From: Phoronis australis
Taxonomy: Eukaryota; Phoronida; Phoronidae
Length of the DNA stretch: 64,000 nucleotides
Assembly: GCA_002633005.1 (NCBI GenBank)
Contig: NMRA01000034.1
Location: 1,427,540 to 1,491,539, forward strand
Direction: 5' to 3'
The translations under genes were made by a program, and so were the position numbers. The notes beneath the pieces were generated by a model. The model was not told where the DNA came from. It searched no databases and worked only from the letters and a program-made list of their open reading frames with translations. Positions within the stretch are counted from its first letter, which is position 1; every line of letters starts with the position of its first letter. This document shows, piece by piece, positions 27,501-39,500 of this stretch.

Positions 27501-30500
27501 GTGTAAAATTTTGGTCTGTGTGATAAATTATAGGGTTCTTGACTAGAATGTATAGAAATTTTTCCGCTTTGGCTTTCTGTAAGTGGCAACCTTATCATTT
27601 CATTCCTGTTTCACCTCCCATCCATTACAGGAAGACACAGGGATTGAAAGCTTCACTAAATCATGTGTGGTCATGCATAGTGGTTTCTGTATTATCACAT
27701 TTTAATCTCACCAGACAAGCACCTGCACAATACCAATAGCAACGCATGGTAATTGTGGTTGCATTAGTCCAGTGTGTAAATATCAGAGAATAAATAATGA
27801 GACTTATAAAAAAGAAATCTCAGCTATAGTGAGAAAATTGATGTTTGTGACACATATTTACCTGGCAAATGTTTGTGAGATAGTATTCAATAGGAAAAGC
27901 GAACCCAGACATTGACCCACAACAAAACAATGGAAACATGAAGAGCATCCAATAAGAGGTCTTCATAACCACTCATATTGGCGCAGTTACTAGGGGAGAA
28001 CACTTTATTACATGAAAACTGTCAATTACCAAATGCCCTGACATCAGCAATTACCTACAAGAGCAACGCAGAGCGTTGAAATGCGCCCACAATTGCACCG
28101 CATACGGTATCCTTCTAGGGTTGTTTATTGGTACCATAAAGTGGCCAGTAGAGGGCATATATGTAGTATGTTGTACTTTGCAAAATGGAAAGGCATGGTC
28201 CTTGTCTCCTCAATAGGCTAGGGGCAAAATGTGAGTAATCTTCATAATACAAGCACATCCTATACACCAGTTGCTTAAAGCACCACAGAAACATAGAATT
28301 AAAAACAAATTTACCANNNNNNNNNNNNNNNNNNNNNNNNNNNNNNNNNNNNNNNNNNNNNNNNNNNNNNNNNNNNNNNNNNNNNNNNNNNNNNNNNNNN
28401 NNNNNNNNNNNNNNNNNNNNNNNNNNNNNNNNNNNNNNNNNNNNNNNNNNNNNNNNNNNNNNNNNNNNNNNNNNNNNNNNNNNNNNNNNNNNNNNNNNNN
28501 NNNNNNNNNNNNNNNNNNNNNNNNNNNNNNNNNNNNNNNNNNNNNNNNNNNNNNNNNNNNNNNNNNNNNNNNNNNNNNNNNNNNNNNNNNNNNNNNNNNN
28601 NNNNNNNNNNNNNNNNNNNNNNNNNNNNNNNNNNNNNNNNNNNNNNNNNNNNNNNNNNNNNNNNNNNNNNNNNNNNNNNNNNNNNNNNNNNNNNNNNNNN
28701 NNNNNNNNNNNNNNNNNNNNNNNNNNNNNNNNNNNNNNNNNNNNNNNNNNNNNNNNNNNNNNNNNNNNNNNNNNNNNNNNNNNNNNNNNNNNNNNNNNNN
28801 NNNNNNNNNNNNNNNNNNNNNNNNNNNNNNNNNNNNNNNNNNNNNNNNNNNNNNNNNNNNNNNNNNNNNNNNNNNNNNNNNNNNNNNNNNNNNNNNNNNN
28901 NNNNNNNNNNNNNNNNNNNNNNNNNNNNNNNNNNNNNNNNNNNNNNNNNNNNNNNNNNNNNNNNNNNNNNNNNNNNNNNNNNNNNNNNNNNNNNNNNNNN
29001 NNNNNNNNNNNNNNTAAAAATGGCCACTAGGTGGCGCAAACTATGTCGAATCCATCCGAAAACGACAGGATAGCGTCATCTCACTACTAGGTGCCTACAT
29101 ACCAAATTTCATGAAAATCCGTTCAGGACTTTTGAAGATACAAAGGTAAGCGTAAAAAATAAAATTGCCACTAGGGGGCACACCGGTAGTCGGATCCGTC
29201 CGAAAGTTCGCACATGCCGTCCCATTCATGAATGGAACATAGGTGCCAAATTTCATGAACGTATGTCAAAGGGTTTTGGAGATAGAGCAGCGGACGCCGG
29301 ACGGACGCCGCCCGGACGGACGGACGGACGGACGGACAGAGATGACGGCATAATGCGTCCACATATAAATATGTGGGCGCATAACAAGGGAAGACAATTA
29401 CCATAAATAAAACATTACAGGAGAGTGGTATCTTATCCAAGGAGATTACAAACCCTTTAACCTAGTGGCCACTGATAATTATCTAGTACCCTTATCCAAT
29501 ATTTTGCTTCGTTAAGACTGGCTTCTGTCACGATAAATTCAAAACTGTGTGCATCGCATATAGTGCAGATACAAGCGATGATCATGACTATTTTAAAAAT
29601 TTCCATTAAGCATCTAGCAATGCTAGCAAGTTTAACAGTAACACCTTGGGGTGAAAAGCAGGTCAGAAATGCTCTCCTGAACAGGAACACAACTGCGACC
29701 GGCATCATTATTCTTAAAGAAGTTTGGAGGATAGGAAGGTAGACGACAAAGGACATAGAAACAATAGAAAAGCCGCTGGGGATGTAAAAAATGTAAGTTC
29801 AATCCATCTCAAACAGGACGAGCACTGTTTTACATGCGATACTGACATGTTTGCCAAATTTCTTGAACATCCATCAATAGAAAGTAGATTTCAAGGCAAA
29901 TGTGTATACTGTGCTCTGTGAGCAAGGTAGCACCATGTGTCAGGATCGATGCTTGACACAGTGAAAACAATATCGTCTCCACTGGATTGACCATACAAAC
30001 TTGGACCCATGTTCGCCATGTTGAAGAGGACGGGTGAGGCAGTGCCACTCTGAGGTGTGCAACAAACAGAACCACAAATTTAACACGAAAATCGCAAAAA
30101 CTAATGCAATCTGCAGTGGAGAAATGCTGCACTTTTGCGATGCCATTTTGGCGATCACTTTTAAGCAGTCCATCGCCATTTGGCTAAACCATGCGATGTG
30201 GATTTTTCAAGCACTGTTTCTAATTTAGCATCAAGATGCCATAGAGCGGTCTCCATAGAGAAGAGAAGCTTACTGGTGTTTCTGAAGTTTGTTTAGCACA
30301 CATTGTTTCAACCAGTGATCAGAACAAGTTACAATATTAGAGCCAAAGTTATACTTTTATGCCTTGGTCATGGACAGTATATTTCAAGACTATCAAATTG
30401 CAAACTCCATTTAGGCACTACCTTCCATTTTCTATGACAACAGCCACTTAACACAGTGCCTGCACTTTTATGACAGCTTTCTTTTGTTTGGCGATTAAAG

Positions 30501-33500
30501 AAAACTGATGGTTGTCCGTTAAAACCACTGCCTGTTCATGGCAACATTATTTTCTGTCAGTTTTAGGCACATCCCACTATCAAAACCGAATATGTTATTG
30601 CAGACTGAAGTTTTTCATTGTTTGAATGGTAAAAATGGGTAAAAGTGGGAAAGAGAAATAATGCGCATTGTAGCTACTGTTCCTTTGTTGATACGCCATG
30701 TGACCTGAGATAAAGGATTGAAAGAAGACTACTAGTTAATTGCTATATTTTTCACACTTCATATGACTAAAACATACAAAATAAGTATCTGAGCACACTT
30801 TCTCAGGTCTCTTGGTTATGCACCTAAACCCTATTGCACCTCAATTATACTTATTTTTGTAAACCCAGCTGTCAATAGTTAGTAGTCACAAGTTCACCAC
30901 AGCCACCACACTATGAATATGACACACTGTCAGCTACAAGTAAGATGAAAATGGTCAGTGACAAATTTTTGTTGATATTTTACATAAAATCTCAAGAAAC
31001 GCGGTCATAGGTACCTAAATTTTTTTAGTCAATATTTTCGGGTACATTTTGTAAGTTGTAAACTTGCCAATTTTACATAGCCCCTTATGGAAAGGTCATA
31101 TTATTTTAAAAGCAATTCTAAACAGTACGTTATGGGAAGTCATTCAATCGTATTGCATGACAGTTTTACTTGAATGCAAATAGCCAGGACGGTACATAAA
31201 CTATATGTTATGAAAGTTTCTTTGGAACCCAATTTATGCCATTTCTTACTCACAATAACTAAAAAATATCAATTCTTATGGGTTTACTCTTAACCTCAGG
31301 GCTTAGAATGACCAATGACAAAAAAGAGGAAAATTTTTAGGTGATGTATCGTTCTACAAATAAATAGGCTTGTGTGACAGAAATACAATTGTGACTAGTA
31401 AAATGTAACTGAAATAAACATTTTTGCATGAATAAAGCCAAAATAATGATAAAAAGAGACAAGAAAGGGGAAACTTGAATATCCAAGAAGAGGAAATCCT
31501 TTTAAAAGAGGAAAATTCAAAGCCTTGTCACCTGTACTGGCCATGAACCTGCCTCTTATTTGTTTAACATTGCGTGAGCAACATGATACAACTTGTGAGC
31601 ACCATCACTTACCAGGGTGTATCCCCGAAGAACGAAGTGAAATTTACATGGAAGAGTGCATCATAGATTCTACAAGTTTTTCTTTTTAATGTTTATTACG
31701 AAAATTAATAACGACTAGATGTACAACAGCTGCAGTTAAGCCCAGAAAGCCCTAGAAAAAACTAGACCTAGCTGTAAGTCATGCCGTACAGTCAATAAAA
31801 AGTTACGTACCATTTTCCTGCAGTTTTTAAGGAGATTCTCACAGATGGCACGGGAAGACATACCACTGTCCTGCTCATGTGTACTGCACAGCTGAAATAA
31901 CAAAAAGACACTCAGTAAGTCAAAACAGCTTCACAAAGTTTAGTAATACACTAATAAGCATTCAAAAACACAATGTGAAATGAATTAAAAACCTTAAAAA
32001 TGCGAACTAAAGGCGTATAAAATAAATGAATCTACAATGCAAACATAAAGTGGTCCATTCAACCATAAAACCAAAACGCAACATTAAACAAATATGAAGT
32101 CAAACAACTTGTGCCAATCAATTTGTAACTCATGTTTAAATTTCAAGACAGAGTTCTTACATCTTATTAATGCATGGATCAGTAAGCATACATTACTGAG
32201 TGGAATGTAAAGGCTAATGTTCGGACTCCAGATAAAGTCCACATTTGTCCACGGTGCACCACAAATAGTTTGTTTCTAGGGGCCACTAAGAGATGGTGCA
32301 GTAGTCGAATCAGCCCGAAAATTAAATGTTGCCGGCGCGTTGTAATCAACTGCCTCTGAGTCAAGTTTTATTGAAATGTATCGTCAATCAGTTCCCTAGA
32401 TACATGTATCATTCAGAAACGCCATTCCCCCAAACAACACTAGTTAAAAGCTCCTTGTAACAATACTGCATTGGACAAATCCACAACCAAAAACGAAGGT
32501 CCGGCACATTGACATCACATATGTCTGTGTCAAGTTTCGTTGACACCTGTCAATCGTTTTTTAAGATATCATCCGGAATTGCTGTTCTCCCAAAAAACAC
32601 ATCGAAACCACTTGATAACAAAATGACCACAAGGAGTTCCTGCAGTAGTTGAATCCGCTCATGAATTTAATGGTGATGGCACATTGACATCGCACACCTC
32701 TGCGTCAAAGTTTCAATTAAAATCTTTCAATCAGATCTTCAGTTAGCCTCTTGATATCATCTGGAAGCGCTCTTCCCCAAAACAACACTTGAAAAGCCCT
32801 TAACCAACGACAAAATGGCCACTAGAAGATGCTGTAATGGCCCAAATCGTCCTATAATTTAATCATCTCGGCGCATAGACATCGTATAGTTCTGCATGGA
32901 GTTTCGTTAAGTTCTCTAGAAATTATCCGGAAATACTCTTCCCCAAAATGGCCACTATGAGGCGCACTAGAGGCCAAATCCACCTGAAAATCAAATCGGC
33001 GCACTGACATCATATATCTCGCGCTGTTTCATTGATATTCATTAATCGGTTATTTAGATATCATTTGGAAACACTCTCATCACAAACATTTGAAAATACC
33101 CACGTCAAAAACAAAATGGCCATTACGAGGTGCCACAGTGATCAAATCCGTCCAATAATTTAATGGTGCTGGCGCATCGCCATCACATACCTCGGTGTCA
33201 ATTTTCATTGAAATCCTTCATTCCATTCTCTCTTCTGGTAATGCTCTCAAAAAACGATCACTAGAAGGCGCTGAAGTTGTCACATCTGCCCGAAAATCAA
33301 ATGTTGCTGGCACAATCTCATTATAAACCTGTGTCAAGTTTCCATGAAATCCGTAAATTGGTTATTTAGATATCATCCAGAAACGCTATTCCCCCAAAAA
33401 ACACACTTGAAAACACTTGCTGAGGTGCTGCAGTAGTCAAATTTACCCCAAAATTTAATGGTTGCGGGGCATTGACATCACAAGTCTCAATGAAATCCTT

Positions 33501-36500
33501 CAATCGGTTCTCCACATATCATCCAGAAATGCTCTCATACAAAATGGCACCTAGGAGGCACAGCAGCAGTCAAATTTATGCGAAAATCAAAGGATGCCAG
33601 CACATTCCCATGATATACCTCCGTGTCAAGTTTCATTGAAATATGCCAAGTGCTTCTCTTGATATCACCTGGATAATAATGCTCTTCCACCCAAACCAAC
33701 ACTTGAAAAGCTCTTTGTCGAGATCAACATGGCCACTAAGAGGTACAGCTGCAGCAAATGTCGAATCTGCCCGAAAATTTAATGGTGACCAAGCATTGAG
33801 ACTTGACAGTGTTCCCTTTTTCACAAAGTTCACTCCGATGAGAACCCAAACATCAACCCAATCAATAACTAAGTGGAAACTCACTATAAGCAGTCAACTC
33901 ACGACAGCAGCCCTTTCGTAAATGAGCGAAGGGCACAAACAGTGTCTATAAAGTTTTGTTAACGCACGGTGAATATACTTTTACACGTGTGCAAATTTTA
34001 CTCATTTACTAAATCTAAAATTAACTGAATGGCTCACATTACCTGCATGACAGCGCTGAGTGTTGGCCGGCCATTAGGGTTGTCTTGAGCCATGCAGTAA
34101 AGCAGTTCTTGTAGGGCTGGACTCAGTTGAGGCTCAACATCGGTCGGTAATTGGTAGTCAGCAGCAGCAAACAGGGAAGCTGCCAGACCAAAAATGGCTG
34201 CCTACAATGTAAGAGTGATTTGTCAAGGCAATGCAAGCACCAGATCAAAAATGCATAAAAGAACGTTTGATAACACAAAATTCTCCCAAATTAAAAAAAA
34301 CCCACAAAATTCTCCCAAATTAAAAAAAAAAACACTTTTAATTATATTAGGTTATTGAACCCCAAGTCTAATCTAATGTGTTCAATCTTTCACAAGCCAT
34401 TATGCAAATACATCAACAGGTGGTGTGGCAGAAATCAAAATGAGGACGAAAAAAGTTGTGAGACAAGCAAACAATAAGAAAAGCACGAGATGAAAGCATA
34501 ACAAGCACATAATTATGTGCACACCTCAAACACACTTGAACAACACACTTAGCACTTAAGAAACATTAATACACCTGCGACAAGCTTGAATATCACACAT
34601 AGCACTTAACAAACATGTACACCTCAAATACACTTGAACATAACACTTAGTACTTAACATTAATTTACAACTCAAATAGACTCAAACACCCAATTTATCA
34701 CTTAAAAACATTTACACCTCGACAAACTTGAACATCACGCTTAGCACTTACGCGAAATTTACAGGGTTGCCAACCCACTAAGCACATAACCTGTAACCTT
34801 CATACTAAAAATCTGTGTTTCGCAAGTGAAAACTTGATTTCAAATCATATTTAACTAAAAAATTAATGCAACATTACGTAAATATCCAGCTCATCACACA
34901 GATATTTTTTTGGTTGTTACTGTTGGCATGGCTGAATTTTTCCTTTGCCACAGTCTAGAAAATCTTGATATCTCATAATTTTTGATCCATGCTGACACTG
35001 TAAGTGCCCAAGCTCTCAGTACTGAAATCAGTGTGATGAAACACAGTGAAGTCCTTTTCCTGTTTCCTATATATATAATATAATTTCTAGGAATATCCAT
35101 CTGCGAAATTTCTTGACATTTAAACATGACGCCCAAAACAAATGATATCCCACGATGCAAAGCCAAGTAAGCATGTTTTTTCATTGGTAAGTCCTTCACA
35201 AAGCAATTACTGCAATTGACCAATCATAAAATTCATTACAGAAACTGCACCAAACACTGGTGCTCAAAATACGTCTCTTTGGTCGGATCAAGCGTTCTCG
35301 ACTAATCTGCCACTTTCCAGTATTTTCTGCTTCCATTTTTACTGATCTGGCACTTTGAAACTTTTATAATTTTAAGATAATCATATTTTGTTCCATTTTT
35401 AAGAGAAACTTGTGCCTAAAATCAACAACATTTTAAAACCAGTACTGAGTGATTTTTAGGCCTTAAAAATACATGGAATACGGATATTCCGTAACAGTTG
35501 GCAGCCCTGTGTAAACATCTCAACACTTGAAAATGACAATTAACAATTAACAAAATATCTACACCTCAACACACTTGAAAATAACACTTAGCACCTAACA
35601 AACATGTACAAACTTGAACAGCACACTTATTACCTAATAGCCATTTTACACCTCAAAAACACACACATTTAATAGTTGGGAACGGTCATCACATACCTTT
35701 TGAGTCATGGGACCTGCTTTGTCCAGCTCTGGGGCACGGAATTCAGGGTTAATGTTAACATCCTGAGGTAGGCTCCTGAAGTGCACACAGCCATCAGCTG
35801 CTATGGCAATGGTGTCCAGGGAAATGTAGGAAGCTAATCAAACAACACATTACGTATGAGATCAGGTGCATTGAGTATAGCAGTTAACTTTAATGGATCA
35901 AATTTCAACAACAGGACAGAAAAATTTCAGTTTACTAAAGAATTCCAAAAAGGAGTATATCAAAAAAAACTTAGGGTATGACAAGATCCAACTGTATGTA
36001 TCCAACAACACAACTGCTCAATCTTGCAGAAAACCAGATGATCAGACATTTAACACTGCACAGCAATATCGTGTGAACTGTTTTGATTTTTACTACGAGT
36101 GTTGTCTAACTAATAATCACTCACTAACAGGTAGATTCCGGGTCAACAGGAGCAAGTTTGGCAGAATCAACCTTTAATTTGTAGGTGGTATAACAAGTGT
36201 AGTAAAGAGTAGATTTCATCTTTTTTGGCAAACATTGATGATAGAACATAAACTGCCACTTCCTCCACAGACCTTTTGACCCTTTTAAGCAAGGCCAATA
36301 AGAAAGTAATTTTATGTGTAAGCCAAGCAAACTGCTAGGGCTACGAGTAAAAACAGAGAAGTGGTTGTGAACACATGCACTAAATATTCTGACCAGTTAC
36401 AGTCCTTTTAACAAAACACAAACAGTCTAGTTTTATTCAATTGAAATTTTACTTGTATCAATATTTATTTAATGAAGAGCTTAATATTGAAAGCTGTGAT

Positions 36501-39500
36501 GCATAAAAAAGAAAAAAAGCATTGTTCATTATCAGATATGAGGAGCAACCATTGACAAACAAGACTAGCAGATACTGTACTCGGTCACCAAATGATTACT
36601 AGTAAGTCTAATTTAGTGCAGCAGCTGAAGACTGAACTTACTTTGGTCACCGAGACTTACCTAGGCACGCAGAGATTAAGTTGTGCTCTCACAAAATAAT
36701 TACTATCCCTGGACATGGGTTAGCATTTGGTTAAAAATGAGTTTAAGTCAGAGTACATGCACGCAAGTCCAGTTACTGAAAATTTTGCTTCATCTTCACT
36801 ACAAACAAAACCCAAGAAACTTACGCAGCTCATTCTGAGATTCCATCAATGCGACGATTGCCTGATGACACACGGACCAAAGTTCACTCTCATGCAGGCA
36901 ACTTTTGAGACTAGTCAAAATCTCCTGTAGCGACATTAATGCAAACCCCCCGGTGCCACCATTTGCCTCCTTCCTGTGTCCAAGTTTGCTGTTCATCGCC
37001 TGCATCAGTGGAGACATCTTGCGGAGTTCTTGAGTATTAGACTTGAGAGTATTATTCTCCTTTGCAATTGCTCTGATATTATCTGTACTAACTGAAGAAT
37101 TCATCTTCAGTTCCACAATGTCACTTGGACTACCAGTTTTGCTGCTGCCACATACAGAAGATGTCTTTGGTATGGCCTCAGGCTCCTTCATACTTGCATT
37201 GATCACTGAGTTAAATGGGGATGTGGACAAGTTTAATGTTGGCATCATTTTTTTTGAGCCAGATGACACTTCTACGTTTGCCTCTGGTGTGGGAACATCA
37301 CTCTCTGTATTGTGTGATCTCTGTACCGTATACATGGCTTTACATGAGTTGTCTACAAAGTAAATGTGATATACTTAATGCTTATAAAAACAAGAGCAAT
37401 GCAGAGCATTGATATAGACTAACCGGGTGCATCACACCAAAAATTGAATAAGGATTCTATTTTTTAGCATTTTTGCCATAGTGTGCAAGTGCAACACAAA
37501 CAGTTAAGAAATAAGCGGTTGCCAGAATCATGAAGAGACATCCAAGAACTAGTTAGACAAGTCTATATCAAGGTAATTGGTTATCTCTATAACCAAATTT
37601 CTTAAAACAAGTAGTTTACAGTACAGGACCAAAAGAATTTTTGACTATGCATTTTTATTAAAATTCAATAAAAAGGGAAGGTATAGTCCAGGGTTGAATT
37701 TACCACTCGCTAACTCAAAAACGTGACTTGAATTTGATAACTGCGACTAGTAATTCCATCTACGACAATTGTTTGGCGAGTGACACTTGGAAAGTAAAAG
37801 ATAACCATCAATGTGTCACAAAGGGGTGCAAGGAAATGAATCATTTTATCACTTGTAATTGGACATACAGGACAATCACTGACATAAAGTGAGGTGGACT
37901 GCAAGACTGTTTAAAAAGATTTCAAACTCCAGGCATATTTCATAAAAAACAATGTCGACAATAAGAATTATTTTTTCAAATGCGTACACTAAACTAGAGT
38001 TGCTAAAGATTTTGCTCTTTAAATCTTTCAAATAGTTTTGAAATATGGTTGTTTTCTACAATAATTATTTATTTTTGTTTCTGTGCTGTACTCTGATAGT
38101 CAATGTTATTGGCCTATGAATAGTGTTTTCACTGCTGAAAATGATTGTTCAACAAACCAATATTGAATGGAAGATTTTCAGGAAGCAATGGTACTGTGAC
38201 TCATATCACAACCTATCTCTATCAATAGTTACTATCATGTCTTCACAGCGGGTGGCACAGGGAAACAGTTTGACGTCATGAAAAGGCCTGTTTACAAAAT
38301 TATGTAATATGTGAATAAACATGATGTGTTTTAAACAAAATTTATAAGGTGCCTCTTCGTCCTCTAGAGGCCACGTGACTAGTCACCAAGTTGCTGTTTG
38401 AAAGTCGCCCATTGAGTTACTTTTCAGTGATACCTGTTGTCCAGTTGAACAGTTGTCCCATTTTGAATATCTCGCAGGTGTCTTACACATAATCAAGGTG
38501 TTCCTCTAAATGTTTAGATACAAAATTAAGATTACCATGCCACAATACGCACCAGTTACAGTCAAAACTATCTAGTTTCTGATGCCCCCAAAATTAGACA
38601 AATTTGGACATTTTTAGGGTCCTCCTACAATACCTTAAAATCATTTCCTGCTTATCTAAACCATTTATTTCACCTCACCAGGTTAAATAATGGCAATTTA
38701 TTTATTGCTCCTGTGAATATAAAAGGCTAGTCTCTGATGTCTGTAAACTGACTAAATACATCACAGAACACCCTCAATTTTATAGTAAACACACAACTTC
38801 ACAAACACCCCTCCAGGCACACAATGCCTCACATACCACCAGGGGACATGTGTTGTTCCAGTCAAACAGAGGAATAATCTACATATCACCACAGGACAAA
38901 TGCTGCTCTAGCCAAAAAGGAATGCCCTACATACCATCATCGGACATGCGCTGTTCTGCTCATACACAAGAATCCCTTACATACCATCATTTGACATGCG
39001 GTGCTCCAGTCGACCAATGGCAGCCAGTTCTCGGCAGACTTGCTCCGCTTCCTCAATAGTCAAAACCTGAGAACATTGCTCATACACAGTTTCTAAGTCA
39101 GCACGATCAAAGAACTCATCAGTTGTCATGGAAGACAATAGGTCAGTTAACTTGGGACTAAACGTTTTGTCCAGCGAAGCAGATCCATACTCGGCTGCAT
39201 AGAACATGATCATACCCACCGAAAACATGTGAGCCTGCAACAGAAAAGTAAACAAAATTAATTTGACAGTATTACGGACCACGATCAGGATTAGCGTTGG
39301 TAAGATGCATGCACACAAACCTCTGCTCAACAATTTTGAGAAGCTATACACACAATGCATTGTTGAGGCAGATGGAAAAGATGAAACAAGCATTTGTCAC
39401 TTCTTGAGATATTGTGCCAACATTTTCTAGGTAATAACTTGACTTTCTCGATGTGACCTTGAAAATCAATTCAAGTTAGCAAAATATTAAGAAAGTCCAC

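Larger units (their letters stand above)
28061..29388 (+). mobile_element. HINE/pearl-like element with both ends, interrupted by assembly gap
   Basis: The 5' end (from about 28059) has the palindromic start GAGCAACGCAGAGCGTTG followed by aaatgcgcccac. After the gap come two core units: 'aaaatggccactaggtggcgc' at 29017 and 'aaaattgccactagggggcac' at 29161. These share 'tttcatgaa' and '..ggagataca/tagagc' blocks and are followed by an (ACGG)n tract (29300-29340) and 'atgacggcataatgcg'. The 3' end is a hairpin at 29353-29382 (14-bp arms ATGCGTCCACATAT / ATATGTGGGCGCAT). Core units, an ACGG microsatellite and a 3' hairpin are what is known for pearl elements and Helentron-associated elements (HINEs) of bivalves. 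Confidence 0.75.

Noticed and set aside
28271-29039. ORFs of 240-250 codons made mostly of X
   Set aside because: Span the N gap; no information.
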